From Ditylenchus dipsaci (lineage: Eukaryota > Nematoda > Chromadorea > Rhabditida > Anguinidae), in assembly GCA_004194705.1 (NCBI GenBank), contig SADC01001256.1, forward strand, positions 1,178,001 through 1,242,000: 64,000 nucleotides of DNA, written 5' to 3'. The notes below the pieces were generated by a model that worked only from the letters and a program-made list of their open reading frames with translations, was not told the DNA's origin and did not search any database. A program made the position numbers and the translations under genes. Shown one piece after another: positions 21,243 through 33,570 of this stretch; within the stretch, counting starts at the first letter, position 1, and every line of letters begins with the position of its first letter.

Positions 21243-24200
21243 ATGATGCACTACATGCTATTGTTCAGTCGCCAAGGTAACTTAGGCTACAAAAATGGTA
21301 TGTGGCTTACCTGGACAAGGTTAGTTATTCTTTTCTATGCTGGGGCAGATTTAAACCAGGCAGATTTGAAATGTCAGAGCATGTCGTTTGAGAGGTACAA
21401 AACCTCGCCTCAGAACTCAATTTATTGTTTTTGGTGGTGTAGAACTGATTGGACACGGTCTTTTTTATGTTTCTGAGTTTTTAAATAAAGTGCTTTTTAT
21501 AATAATTTATTTGACGCTTTCAAAAATTTTCTCTAAAATCAGAATCAAAAAACAGAGATACAAAAACATGCTCAATTGATGAAGTTAAAGTGCCAAGATT
21601 GCGAATGACGAGCATCAAACCTTAAACCGTATATTAGTGAGTAAGCATCTGCTTGAAATTATTTTTTGATTCTACTGGGCTATTTTAAGGGCATCAGAAA
21701 ACATTATATTGAAGGTACTATTATAGAAAGGATCGAAAATTTCTAAACAAAACTCTGCCGACTCCGCTTTTTATATTTTGATTGAGCACCAAGAAAATCA
21801 TGAGATGAACCCAAATTTTCGTTGATTTTCGGAGGGTTGAGCAATAGAAAGGCATGGTTCTCCAATAGAACTTTTACGGTATTAAAAAAGAAATCTAAAT
21901 TTTGGTTTTTGTTACTACATCTAACTCAATCCGTAGGAGCGAGACCATGAAAAGTATATGATTGTTCCATACCAAATACTTTTAGTTGAAGAAGAAGATC
22001 ACCCGTGAGCTGATCACCACCATTCTGTCCAGAAAGCCAAAGATGTGTGCGTTTCTGGAATACAAGGTCACTTTACTAAAATAAATTAAAATTTTTACTC
22101 AAATTATCTGTAGGACATGAAAGTAGTCTACAAAAGGTTTTATCTTTTTTACAAGTTTTATCAATATTATTTGTGTGCCAGGTATGCTTCACTCTACTTT
22201 TGCTGTGCCATCGAAGAAACAGACAATGAGCTGCTTTGTTTGAAATTATTCACAGATATGTGGAGTTGCTGGATCGATATTTCGGCAGTGTAAGATCATC
22301 GTTAATAAAGTTGCTAAAAGGGAATATTTCTGGAAATACGGCCGAAAATATGGCTGAGTCATGTTAAAATTGGCCATAATCCAGGGTTCTCACCTCAAAC
22401 TTTGAAAATAAAGTACATTTGGCCAAATAAAAACAATTTGGTCATTTTTTGTATAAAAGTGCCATTTTATCCAGTGCTTGTTAAAAACCATAGTTTTTGC
22501 GCGCAGCGGCATGCTTAAAGGGCCATTGCCGTCTCCGACAACGGTTGTCTCCCGCCAATTCAATTTTTTTTCTGAATCATTGAACTTCTGCACGGATTTT
22601 TCGGCACACCCACAACTGCTCATAAATTAACTGAGAAAAAAGACAACTCAAAAAGTCATCTGAGAATAAATTCAAATGAGAAATAATTGTCTTGGCACAA
22701 TTTGTTTCGCAAAAAACTTTTTGCCGCTATTCCATTGTACACCCTCCGCACCCCCCCCCCCCAAAAGCTATTCCAGTGATTTTTCGAACGTTCGACTTCG
22801 AACCGAACGTTCGTTTCGAAAATTTTCGAACTGGAATTTCGAACCGAACGTTCGGTTCGAAATATATCAAACTTCGTACCATATACTTTCAATAAGAACT
22901 TAGAAACACGAAAAATATTGACCAAAACATGCGCAGCATCATAAAAAAGGCATCAAAATGGGTCGGGCTCATTTCTGACGTTCAAATTCGAAAAAAAGCC
23001 AAAATTTTCAAATCGAACGTTCGAAAATTTCAAACTCGAACTTCGAACGAACGTTCGTTCGAAAATTTCAAACTTCGAACGTTCGTCGAATCGAACGTTC
23101 GAAATTTCGAACGTTTGACAACCCTATATTTAAATGTTCTTACAGATAATTGTTTGTGAGAGAAATGAAGTTGTAGACAATTGATTTGGCAATTTTATTC
23201 GATTTTCCTAGCTACTCCTTTCTAACTACACTCCACTGTACAAACAATACAGCAATGGAACCATTGTTTAAAACGAAGGTTGTTCATGGCCGGTTAATTT
23301 GGCCCTATTCAGTTTACCGTATATTCTCTATTAATCCCCCATGGGGGATTATTTTTCAACCCTCGAAAAATCCGGAAATTGTCAATCGAAAATGGCCTTA
23401 ACTCTAAAATCCTAGTCAAAAAAGTGGGGGGTGGGGGATTATTAGAGAATATACGGTAATAACAAAATTATTTGTTTATTAATCCGACAAACTTTTGATT
23501 TTTCATGTCTTTCAAAGGGATATCCACCTACCCGAGAGGTATCTACCCTAGGTTTCAGACTTTGGGTGGGAAAAATGGTGGTTTTTGTCTTAACAAACCC
23601 GAATCCCAAAGAATTGGGAGTGTGAAAAAATGGTTTCATTTTAATTTAGACTAACATTTAATTTTAAGCCAGCCAAGTGGATAAGTGATCGTCCACTTGG
23701 AGCAAAATTTTTCGCCGGACTCCCTATTCGGTGCCCTCCGAAAATAAGGTAAATGTACTGGTGGGTACCTGATATGCCTTTTTTTCTATTAATACCCGCG
23801 CAGGTGGCGCAGGTGGCTTGGTTGCTTGACGTTGAGATGCGCACACACACATACCTGAGACATAAATCACTCGAAAGTGAATCTGGATGCATAAAACATG
23901 TATGCATACCAGAGTTTTTACCAGAGTTTATGAAAACTATGTTTAAAATATATCTTTTTAGATAATCCATGTACCCACCAGTACCCTTTACCTTGGTCCC
24001 CAGGCAAAAAGTCGAATTTTGGTAAAAAAAAATTCCAAAAAATGGACAGCCGCGCCTTAAAAACATGGTTTCTACACGTTAAAAGTGCTAAAACATCGAA
24101 AAAAATGTTTTTGTGTGCTTTTAGGAGGGCACCGAATAAACGAGCTTAGCCAAAAAAATTTCGCTTTTTCAGGTTCCAAAAGCTGTTTTCTGGAATAACT

Positions 24201-26672
24201 CGGGCATGCTGAAGATGGTTTGCTAGTGGTGAAATGCCGATCTCTCGGGTATTTTTTGAGTATTGGGCGCGCAGGATATAATTGATTTCGCCAAAACTAG
24301 ATTTTACCAAAACTTAAAAAATACTCGAGAAAACGGCGTTTTACCATCAAACCATCTTCAACATGTCCGAATAGTCCAGAAAACAGGTTTTGGAACCTGA
24401 AAAAGCAAAACAAAATTTTGCTCGAAGTGGACGACGTCTTGGTTTGGTTAGTTTAGACTAACAATTTAAATTCCATCTTTTTTTAATGCATGAGTCTGAA
24501 AAGTGTGGATCAGTTCGTGTGTGGATCTATTCATTGTGGATCAATTCAGTGCCGCCCGATAACCGCCTACCCGAGTAGTACATACCTCGAGTTTTCGGGT
24601 TTGGGTCTGTGAAATCGGGATTTTGGTCTTAACAAATCAAATTTCTGACAAGATTTTACGTTTTTGGTTTGACTAATTATTATTTTTCAAGCTATTCAGG
24701 GGAAATCCACCCTTACCAGGACTACAGGGGTTGAATAATACACTCGGTGAACTTATGAAAGTAACGTAACAGAATAAGAAAACAAAACTATACAACCCAT
24801 TATTTACAAGAAAGTTTGGCTCTATTTAAGAAGAGGTACCATTTTTTGCCTTGGTCCCCATATTGATTTTTTTGTAATTTTTATTGATAACACACCATCG
24901 ACATTCCAAGATAACAATTCAACTGCTTAGCTAATCATATATTTTCCCCATCTGATCAAAGAACACCTTCAAAACATTCAATTTCTTAGCCCTGCAATTC
25001 TGACGGAATTCTGCTTCAAAAATATAAGATTGCAGTAATTTGTCGCTTGTTCCGTACAAACGCTTGATTTTATGTTTCATGTGTGCCCAGAAGCCTTCTG
25101 ATTCGTTTGTATGAACCCGTAGGAATTGTCGATGGTGTGTTATCAATAAAATTTACAAAAAAAATCAATAGGGGGACCAAGGCAAAAAATGGTACCTCTT
25201 CTTAAATAGGACTGCCCAGCGATTGGGTACACATTGTGATTGGGTACAGCGGTTGGGTACACTTGCGCTTAGGTACAGCGATTGGGTACAGTTTTAAACG
25301 AAACTATTTACATGAACTTGTTTGGGACACACGCTCAAGCCTGTCCTTACGGGCGCTGGACCACCCCGCGCATAAGGCTTTGCCTAAGTTAAAAAATGAA
25401 AATTTATGCCATTAAAAAATATAGTTTCTATAAACAAAAACCTACATCAAGCCTAAAATAAGAACAGTCACAGCTATTTTTATATCTAAAAATTTATGGG
25501 GGAGGGGATGTTTTCTTTAATAGCGCTAAAAAAAAGGACAAGAAAAATTACACGTTCGAGCCCGTCCTATCGAGCACTGGTCTACCTTGCACCTAAGGCT
25601 AAGCCTAAGTGAAAAATTTCAAAAAACATGCGGTGGGACTAAATAAATTGAAAACTAATTTTTAAACTGTACCCAATCGCTGTACCCAACCGCAATTGTA
25701 CCAACCGCTGTACCCAACCACAATGTGTACCCAATCGCTGTTTTACCCTTAAGACTAGAGCCGAATAGAGCCGAAAGTTTTAAGTGAAATAGTTCTGTCA
25801 AAGAACAATTTTTTGCGAAACAAATCGTGCCAAGACCAATTGTTTCTCATTTGAATTTATTCTCAGATTACTTTTTGAGTTGTCTTTTTTCTCAGTTAAT
25901 TTTTGAGCAGTTGTGGGTGTGCCGATTTTTCAACTTGGTTTCTAACACAACTATACCTCAAATTAAATTCTACGCCTTGTTATGTTAGAAACCAAGCTGG
26001 AAAATCCGTACACAAATTCAATGATTGGGCAAAAAATTGAATTGGCGGGGGACAATTGAAAACAGGTGGCCATGGCCCTTTAAAATGGCGGGAACAGTTC
26101 TCTTTCGTCTCGCACTTCACTCTTTCGAGTCGTTTGATGTGACTTCAAAGAGTACAGGGAGAGACAAAAGAAAAACTGTCCCCCGCCAATTCAAATTTTG
26201 CACACACCGATACGCGTAAAAGTCGTGGTTCTTCAAATTTTAAGCATAGAAAATAAAGATTTCGACCAAAATTTTGAAAATTATTTAAATTTGTGATCCT
26301 AGATCAAGTAAAAATCTTAAATGAAGTACAGATGTGAACCCTGCATAATCGCTTTAATTTTTTTTGAAATGTTAAATATAAAATTTTATAAATTTTTTAA
26401 ATATTTTTATGAAAAAACAATGCCGGAAATGGGGCACATTTCTGGCCAAGAGTATTTCCGAAAATATTACGACCACCTATTTCAGCAACCCTAACTGTTA
26501 CTGAATTTTTTTCATAGTTGAATTCCACGTCTAGGTGTGTGAACTAGACATCATCTTCAACTTCGAGAAGGCCTATTTTATTCTGGACGAGTTCCTGTTG
26601 GCTGGTGAAGTCCAGGAGACCAGCAAAAAACAAGTTTTGAAAGCCATCAGTGCTCAGGATCTTCTCCAAGAT
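21243..26672 (+). CDS. aps-1: AP-1 clathrin adaptor complex, sigma subunit (last exon not found)
   Basis: This is the small chain of the AP-1 adaptor, which sorts cargo at the trans-Golgi and endosomes. Exons: 21243-21319 ([12 protein letters not shown], then [11 protein letters not shown]), 21986-22065 ([19 protein letters not shown]), 22114-22136, 22182-22289 ([17 protein letters not shown], then [15 protein letters not shown]) and 26535-26672 ([20 protein letters not shown], ending [11 protein letters not shown]). This order matches AP-1 sigma from the first residue; the usual short C-terminal tail after LLQ(E/D) is missing from the model. Two single-base deletions break the frame, near 21280 and 22233. 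In a small, normally essential protein this conserved, they look more like sequence errors than decay. The last intron is 4.2 kb of nested transposons; the others are short. Confidence 0.88.
22775..23125. mobile_element. hAT-like CGAACGTTCG MITE, copy 2 (left end lost)
   Basis: The right end GACAACCCTA matches the left end of 16047-16505. Iterated CGAACGTTCG units and the shared interior (ATGATGCTGCGCATGTTTTGG, inverted) confirm the family. The left side runs into a poly-C tract. Confidence 0.75.
23317..23456. mobile_element. 140 bp CCGTATATTCTCTATTAAT-family MITE
   Basis: Clean inverted ends CCGTATATTCTCTATTAATC and ATTATTAGAGAATATACGG are flanked by TA. Confidence 0.75.
23641..24470. repeat. 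Inverted-repeat element
   Basis: AGACTAACA-TTTAA and AAGTGGA-GA-C-ACTTGG words are inverted at the two ends (23645-23710 and 24400-24470). It contains a fragment of the AGGTAAGTGCGTGCGCGCAT-type repeat (23795-23960) found also at 53345, 58095 and 60815. Related end sequence occurs at 39280-39440. Confidence 0.5.
24822..25209 (-). mobile_element. Merlin-like element with C-terminal transposase remnant
   Basis: Perfect ends of about 38 bp, CTATTTAAGAAGAGGTACC inward to CCTTGGTCCCC, are inverted. The minus strand codes [20 protein letters not shown] and [14 protein letters not shown], matching the (H)TN-IE--W---K block of ISXO2/IS1595-type transposases used by Merlin elements. The N-terminal half is missing, so it cannot move alone. 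Confidence 0.72.
25213..25742. mobile_element. Foldback element with iterated GATTGGGTACA
   Basis: Four to five GATTGGGTACA / GGTTGGGTACA units lie at the left end and inverted TGTACCCAA-CGC units at the right. No transposase is encoded, and no clear target duplication was seen because the left edge abuts the Merlin-like element. Confidence 0.7.
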
Positions 26673-26959
26673 GTATACTTTTCGTTTTTAAGTTTAAAAA
26701 AAACAAAAATTGAGAGTTTTCGATGCCAGGGCAAAGCAAGAAGGGGTATGCCCCTGTGGTACACGGAAAAAGCTGTTTTTATTTCTTGCGAATTTTTTCT
26801 ATTCGTTGTCGTCCATGTTTTGAAAAATTTTCGCCTAGTTTTTAAAAGTAGCATAAGTTCATCAATATTTGAATTGACGGACAACAAATGAAAAATGGAA
26901 CAATTTTGAAAAAAATTTGCTGTTCCCCGCTTTTTTATATCGAAACTCACGGGCATACC

Positions 26960-28751
26960 TAGAGTTGCTGAACGGTCAAATGACCGGTCATATGACCGGT
27001 CATATGACGTCATATGACCGGTCATTTAATACAAAATGACTGGTTATATAGATTTTGATCATTTCTAGTTCTCCTTTCTTTTGAACCGATCGACGTTAGG
27101 ATAGTTCCCATGTGTCGTTTGCTGAATGTTTTTGCTTTATCACTGTGTTTCTCTCATTGCCTTGATTTCAGATCGCCATATCGATGAAAAAGCTACTTGC
27201 CTTATGCTGAAACTATTACGAGCGGAAGGAGGAGACCAGCAGCAAAAAAGAGGCATTTGTTGCATATTGCAAATCCTGTCAAGACCGCTACACAGTTCAC
27301 CCTGATCGTATGGAAAGACACTTGAGGGTTCGTATCTGCCAAAGATTATTAGTTGGAATTTCATTTTGATGGTTTCAGGACTGCAAAAAGTTCGGGCTGA
27401 GGCTAAGAAAGAGATCGATCGCTTGTCAAAGAAATCGGGTGGAGAGCCTTCGAAGAAAACCGTCAAGGAGTCAGAGGACAGCAGCTCGCGGAAAAGCACG
27501 CCTTGGATCAAAGATTTGATACCGTGAGAAAAAGGATCAGGAAGAAGCAGACATTCTCCAAGACTCAGTGGGGAACTTGGGCAAGCTCGCTTTATCCATC
27601 TTTAAGAATAAGGAATCAGGTACTTATGCTGTTGACGGCGCCACCCCAAATTTTTCTTTTTTTTGCTTTTGCTAAAACATTTTTTGTATTTTTTGCTTTG
27701 TTCGTTCTTTTGCAATTATTTTTACACGCAAGCAGTAGAATCTCTCTGGCAGAAGTACAAGCACCGCCACAAGAAAGAATTCGGAACGGCAAGAACCTTA
27801 TTTCAGTCGTATGTATCTGATTTTGTGTGGAGAAGAAAATTTAATGGATGTGATATTTTCTATCATTTGTGGTCTCAAATTGCGGAATCGTATGTTTTTG
27901 ATTTGTAATAAATGAATTTCTGATGTAACAAAGGTTGTATATTGTCAAAAAACAAAAATTTGGGGTGGCGCCGTCAACAGCATAAGTACCAGGAATCAAT
28001 TGAATCTGCACTATGGGCTACCGGAATCTAAAAAGACAGCACGTTGAAGACTGTGGCTGTGCGACTGCGAAACAAGCTATTGATAGTGAAGATTTCTGGT
28101 CGGATGTGAAGGATGTGGATAAGATGCTCGTTCCGCTTGCCAACGCGATCACAGCCATTAAGGGAAATGAAGTTGATTCAAGAAGGTAATATTATCTGAA
28201 GTTTGGGCATCTATTGTGTTGCTTGTTTAGATGCTACAAGAAGATCTGATAAGCCTTGTTTTCGTCGAGAGCTGCTATTGACGACAGTGGATTCGTGGAT
28301 TTTATTAGGGATGTGTTGATACAAGTGATAATTATATAAAGATATCGGATAACTTCTATCATCATGTATTGGTTTTAGATTCTGGACAAGCGTGAGGAGT
28401 TTGGCAAAACAGATGTGGCACACCTTCTCGACCTACTCGAGCCGTCGGGCAGAGGTCAGTCATTTATCAATGAAGACAAGCAAGAGGCAATCGTGCTGCT
28501 GGCCAACAAGTGCGTTAAGAACCCGGTGTTTGCAGGAAGGGAAGGAGAAGTGGGAATTACATTCATGTTACATACTTTGAATTACATACTTTGATAAGGG
28601 CATATAAGGGCAGAACAACAATTAACACTATTTGCAAAAGGCATGTGAAATTAGGAAAATGACAGAAAATGACGTCATTTTAGAAAATGACCGGTCATAT
28701 GACCGGTCATATGACCGCTTTAGAAAATGACCGGTCATTTCAGCAACTCTA
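26960..28751 (+). mobile_element. hAT transposon, degraded, 8 bp TSD
   Basis: Ends TAGAGTTGCTGAA and TTCAGCAACTCTA; duplication GGCATACC at 26952-26959 and 28752-28759. Iterated GACCGGTCATATGACCGG lies inside both ends. Exon pieces on + resemble a hAT transposase. They include a BED-type finger (CKSC...RMERHL, then RDCKKF after a short intron at about 27327-27379), a segment DFWSDVKDVDKMLVPLANAI with GNEVDSRR, and a C-terminal part near 28380-28560. Much of the catalytic domain is missing and the frames are broken. The Merlin-like element at 27619-27990 is nested inside. Confidence 0.88.
27619..27990 (+). mobile_element. Merlin-like element nested in the hAT, 8 bp TSD
   Basis: GGTACTTATGCTGTTGACG ends with about 35 bp perfect inverted repeats. 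AGGAATCA flanks both sides (27611-27618 and 27991-27998). The + strand keeps VESLWQKYKHRHKKEFGTAR and YVSDFVWRRKFN, the C-terminal IE-LW--(L)K and FVWR blocks of the ISXO2/Merlin transposase fold. The rest of the transposase is deleted. Confidence 0.87.
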
Positions 28752-28759
28752 GGCATACC

Positions 28760-29246
28760 CTTTGACATCCAGCGAGATTTTAGGCTACAAGGTCAAGGCC
28801 AGTTAATTCCCACTATTTTCGATTACCTTTTTTTAAGTCGAGGTGATAGCCGCGTCAAGTTTGTAAAGTCGGTGCTAGGTGGTGGGTCTGATCACGATTT
28901 TTTGCTCGTGTAAATATGCTGTGAAAAGCAACGCATATTGTAGTAACTTCGATCCTACTCATGCTAAATTTCAATATCTCTCTTTAAAATTTTTATTTGA
29001 ATTTCAATTTATACGGCAGTTTTAAATTAGCTGATCCTAATCTAAAGCTTTTACCAAAAGAATCAGTAACTATTGAAAAATTAGGAAGAAACCCAGCAAG
29101 GATTTTTCGAAGACAATGGACTTGGATAATATTTTCAACGTCAATGCATTACTCTTCTAAATCCTGTTTTGTAGTACTATAGCCTTGACGATAATTGGGA
29201 TGGCTAAAATTGGCATTTGATGATCTTCAAACTACTCAAAAGACTA
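28760..29246. other. Intergenic, nothing recognised
   Basis: No exon, RNA or terminal repeats seen. The missing last AP-1 sigma exon could lie here or beyond, but no matching frame was found. Confidence 0.3.
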
Positions 29247-29346
29247 CAGTCGACTCTCCAATAACGAACCCCTGGGGACCGGCTCTAGGTGTTCGTTATT
29301 GAGAGAGTTCGTTATTCAGGGGGTTCGTTATTGGGAGAGTCGACTG
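29247..29346. mobile_element. 100 bp Tigger-like MITE
   Basis: CAGTCGACTCTCCAATAACG and its inverse are flanked by TA on both sides. The GTTCGTTATTGAGAGAG units are iterated. Confidence 0.85.
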
Positions 29347-29604
29347 TATAGTGATAGACAAAAGAATACTACAACCAGCAAATTCCAATTTTAGCAATTC
29401 CAATTTTCGTCAACGGCCATGGTCATATATGCATGCAGCTAATTTATAATCTGTGAATATACACATTCCTTTTACCTGTTGTCTTAAATTTTTTGTTGAA
29501 CTAATAAATGAACTAAAATATTAATCGAGAACATTTGAGAACATTAGTAGTATTCAAAAGAAATTTAGTGATGGGCTGGCATCAATTTGGTTGAGAATCT
29601 CAAT

Positions 29605-30165
29605 GATAATCAGAAACAGAAATCGGGGTTTTGGCGTTCTGGTTAAAACGAATTTTTCGAACTATTTTTTAAGTAAAAGTGATAGATGAAAACTTTATAT
29701 TTATATGCTACTTTTTATTCCTTTATGTTTTATTTATTTTTATTAAAAAAATTGACTTGCGACCCTAAAGGGGGGTGGGGGCCGATTTGTCAATTTCTGG
29801 GTTCAGGGTCGCAGGTCAACATTTTTTTAAATAAAAAACAAAAACTGAAAAAAACTAATTGATAAAGGAATAAAAGTACAGTCAACTCTCGATACAGTGT
29901 ACCCTCGATATAGTGTAGATCTCGATACAGTGTATATTTTTTCAACCTCATTTAGTCAGCTCTAAGCCAAACTGCCTTACAGTGTACCTCGATACAGTGT
30001 AACCCTCGATATAGTGTATATTTTTCCGATCCCGCGAGCTACACTGTATCGAGAGTGGACTGTAGCATATATGTATGAATTTTTCATCCACCACTTTACT
30101 TAAAAATAGGTCAAAAAATTCGTTTAAAACAAAACCCTGAAACCCCGATTTTTGTCTCTAATGAG
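29605..30165. mobile_element. Inverted-repeat element with a Tigger-like MITE (29879-30062) nested at TA
   Basis: The outer arms share AATCGGGGTTT, AAACGAATTTTT and ACTTTTATTCCTTTA, with a TTGACTTGCGACCCT hairpin in the middle. The nested element has ends CAGTCAACTCTCGATACAG / GAGAGTGGACTG, iterated CTCGATACAGTGTA units and TA flanks. Confidence 0.7.
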
Positions 30166-30630
30166 AATCTAGTCGAAATGTCAATATCAATCAACGAGAA
30201 AATTTGTGTTCTCAAATTTTCTCATCTCAATGAAAGCAAGTCTGTCTCAATATCAATTAATGACCAAAAAGTGATCTCAGCCTATAACTAAAAAACCAAA
30301 GACAATACAATTTGATTTGAATAGATTTGATAAGAACAGCTGAAACTTGCACTATAACTGTGCTCAGAATCATATCAGGTTCAACGCATGGAATCCAAAC
30401 TATCAGACTAAGGTTGAATTTAAATTTTGCGGCAAACTTGTTTTTTGCGGCACTCTCGATTTGCGACACCATGAGGCTGATTTGTTTCGCCGACTTCACA
30501 GTTAAACAACTGAATTAAATTACAATTTTCTGTGACTCAGTACTTGAATATAGTAAAGCTCGGTGTTGCTTGAGTACCGGACAGGTTAGCGCACTGCTAT
30601 ATGTCGACAAAGCAACAGCCTTCTCACGAC
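30166..30630. other. Intergenic, nothing recognised
   Basis: Overlapping open frames on both strands around 30257-30518 have no recognisable protein and no splice support. Confidence 0.25.
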
Positions 30631-31110
30631 GGGGCGTAATCGTTTCGCCAATGAGATATTTTTGCCAATGGCACCTTTCCGCAAATGAGATCACATTGCC
30701 AAGGGTATGTTTTCGCCAATACCATATTTCCTCTAATGAGGTGGCCCCTCGACTTTGAGGACCTATATCTCAGCTCAGAATAAATATTTTGCAAAGCTGT
30801 TCATTGCGTTTACTTAACTCCCACGAGCTTTACCGATTCAGCTTTTTGGATTTTCACTCAAAAATCTCGAGATCGACCCGAAATTTTTCCGTTTTGCGGG
30901 CATCCAAAAAATAAGGCGGCCGGTCGCCTTATCAAAAGAAATACGGTAGCTTGTTTTCTCAAGTACTCTTATTTCTTTGTCATGTCAAACAAGTGGTGAT
31001 TTGCTTGACAAGGTAGTAAGAGTACTTAAAAAAGAAGCTCTTAGCTAAAACATACCATTGTCGAAAAGATGCCATTGGCGAAAGTTTCATTGGCGAAACA
31101 ATTGCGCCCC
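30631..31110. mobile_element. Foldback element with iterated TTTCGCCAAT units
   Basis: GGGGCGTAATCGTTTCGCCA at the left and TGGCGAAACAATTGCGCCCC at the right, with further spaced CCAATG / CATTGGCGAAA units inside. The flanks TCACGAC and TCACAAC look like a nearly intact duplication. A CCGTATTTCCTCTAAT-family MITE (about 30720-30947) is nested within. Confidence 0.72.
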
Positions 31111-31524
31111 TCACAACATCCTCTCTAAGGCCTGTTTCACACTGCCTCATAAATCCTCAACATTGAGGATCATGTTGATGATTATGTTAAAGATTAACTA
31201 GTTTTATCCATAATTTTTTCTTAGTCCCCTGCAAGTTTGGTGTCAAACGAAAGCCCCAGATCTCAGTTTCAATAAGTCATCAAATTTGTCAGCAAAAGTC
31301 ATAGTTACCTTAGTAAAAAAAAGCTAAAAACACTTCGCCCAGGTTAAGGATTGAATTTGCATTGTGGGAGAGGCCTAAAATTGACCCTTTTGCAGTTAAC
31401 CCCTACATCTTGAGAGTGTTTTTTGGTATCCCTGGTCCCATGCTGAGGTGTGCACCGGCCGTCCCGCCACCTTCTTGGTCTAGTTCGAAGATGCTAATTT
31501 ATTACGTTAAAAATACAATAAAAC

Positions 31525-31729
31525 CAGGGAACGTAACTGTACTTTAAAAAGATTTGTACTTTTTTTGGGACCCAAAATCTTTTTTATTTTTAAAGTTTTT
31601 AGTAAAAATCTTTTTTTTGTGCTTAATCAATAAGCACTGGATTGAATTGCACTTTTTGACGAGAAATGACTAGATTGTACTTTTTTCGGCATAGTGTACT
31701 TTTTTCAAAATTTTGAGTTACGTACCCTG
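31525..31729. mobile_element. hAT-like MITE (CAGGGTACGTAA ends), copy 1
   Basis: Ends CAGGGAACGTAACT and AGTTACGTACCCTG. The 8 bp flanks AATAAAAC and AGTAAAAC differ at one base. Iterated GTACTTTTTT lies inside. A sister copy is at 36218. The preceding 31111-31524 has no recognised feature. Confidence 0.78.
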
Positions 31730-31808
31730 AGTAAAACCCAAAAACCAACAGTTTTTAAATATTTTTTTGCTGATTTTAGATGACTTCGACTCGGGAGCCC
31801 TGCTTTAA

Positions 31809-33332
31809 AGGACCATGCTCGTGCAAGGCCCAGCAATTGTTGAAATTTGAATTGGCGGGGACCCAAAAACATTTTTCGCTGCAAGACATTTTATTAAAAA
31901 AACGTTTCTGTCGCTTTAATTTGAATTCCGTCAAACCCAGCAATTATGGTTGCAGTGAAAAGAATGAATACTTAATTATACCATGTCATACAGCCGGGTC
32001 GGATCCCCAAGTTGAGAATGAGCTAGACCTCATCGGAGTGTCGTGTGCTCTTAGTTTTGGATTTGACGAGCCTCAGGTTCGGTAGTCGGTTCGGGTGACT
32101 GGTTCCGTGACAGTATGTGACTGGCTGACTGGTTCCAGTCAGCGGTCACACAGGTTAGGGTAACTAGAAATTTCGTTTTCCCGGCAACCCTACAAAAGAG
32201 CAAGGGAATTTGAGAAGAATCGATATGAGCAGTCGGGTTTTACTTGTTTTGGCATCTTCGTTTTACAGACTGAGCAGCCACCTACAGAATGAAGACCGAG
32301 CCAAAGGCTCGGCAAATCCAAAACTCAGAGCACACGACACTTCGAAAAGGTCTAGCTCATTTTCAACCTCGAGATCCGATCCGGCTGAATGACATGGATT
32401 TAATTGAGTACTCATGCTTTTCGCTGCAACTGCAATTGCTGGGTTTGACGGAATTCGAAAATTAAAGGATGGTATTTTTTCTCACCGCAAAACACTTGAA
32501 AATCACCGCAAATTATTTTTTTCTCACCGCAATTTGATCTTCCCGCAAAATACTTTTTTCTCACCGCAAAAATACTTTTTTCCCCCGCAAACCTATTTCT
32601 GTCCATGACCGACCAAATTTTGCATAATTTTGCAAGAATTCAAAATTTTCAGCCTGAAAATGACTTGGATCGCTCAGAATCCCAGCCCGGAGTGGTCAGA
32701 AGCTCCTGAAAGTTGGTTTTTTGGGGGTTTACTAAAAGGGGGGGGGGGGTAAACTTTTTGCGAAAATTCGATTGGGCGGATCAGAAAGGTTTATGACGGT
32801 TTGGAGTGGTTCAGGGCGGAATTCTGAGCGATTAAGCCGATCGGACCGGAATTCGGATCCGCCCAATCGAATTTTCGCAAAATGTTTGCCGCCCCCCCCC
32901 CCCTTTAGTAAACCCCCAAAAAACCAACTTTCAGGGGCTTCTGGCCATTCCGGGGTGGGATTCTGAACAATCCAAGTCATTTTCAGGCTGAAAAATTTGA
33001 ATTCTTGCAAAATTATGCAAAATTGGTTGGTCTTGGACAGAAATTAGGTTTGCGGGGGAAAAAAGTATTTTTGCGGTGAGAAAAAAGTATTTTGCGGTGA
33101 GAAAAAAGTATTTTGCGGTGAGAAAAAAGTATTTTGCGGGAAGATCAAATTGCGGTGAGAAAAAAATAATTTGCGGTGCATTCGCAGTGTATTTGCGGTG
33201 AGAAAAACATATTATCCAAAATTAAAGCGACAAAAATGTTTTTTTAATAAAATGTCTTGCAGCGAAAAATGTTTTTGGGTCCCCGCCAATTCAAATTTCA
33301 ACAATTGCTGGGCCTTGCACGAGCATGGTCCT
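31809..33332. mobile_element. Composite AGGACCATGC-family element, 1.5 kb, flanked by TTAA
   Basis: The outer arms (31809-31920 and 33225-33332) share AGGACCATGCTCGTGCAAGG and GGGACCCAAAAACATTTTTC. Nested inside are an inverted repeat at 31978-32398 (words TCGGATC and GAGCACACGACAC) and a foldback element at about 32470-33220. That foldback element has iterated TTTTCTCACCGCAAAATAC and a GAATTC...TTGACT-type hairpin core (32620-33010), related to the element at 1014. Confidence 0.75.
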
Positions 33333-33424
33333 TTAAGCGATGTAAACTGCGCGTTTTATTTCATTAATTTTTTAAAAAGCTTGTGATAAATACTGCATCA
33401 CAGCAAAAACCCCAAAAAATATTG

Positions 33425-33570
33425 TTTTCAACCAAAAAACCAGCAAATCCTATTGAACAAAGTAGCCATTGAGCTGATGCAGCAGTCAAGAGCCCAAGGG
33501 TCATCGTCTATGAACATCTCGCTCTTCTCCTCCTGTATGACCCATCACCCCACATCCCAGCCTGCGTAGC
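33425..33570 (+). CDS. Possible isolated exon
   Basis: After an AAGTAG acceptor-like site the frame reads AIELMQQSRAQGSSSMNISL and ends at a stop near 33570. It has codon-like character but no domain. It could be a distal exon of an upstream gene; I could not link it to AP-1 sigma with confidence. Confidence 0.2.

Larger units (their letters stand above)
22483..26235. mobile_element. Nested composite of inverted-repeat elements filling the last AP-1 sigma intron
   Basis: The outer shell (22483-22511 and about 26083-26235) is an AGGACCATGG-family MITE. It is split at TTAA by a second element whose ends are AGGGCCATTGCC and GGCCATGGCCCT. That element's arms run to about 22735 and from about 25800, sharing TTGTCTTGGCACAATTTGTT. 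Inside this second element are the elements listed at 22775, 23317, 23641, 24822 and 25213. Confidence 0.65.

Noticed and set aside
23641..24066. 141-codon minus-strand open frame
   Set aside because: It spans a dispersed repeat (copies of its parts at 53345, 58095 and 60815) inside an inverted-repeat element.
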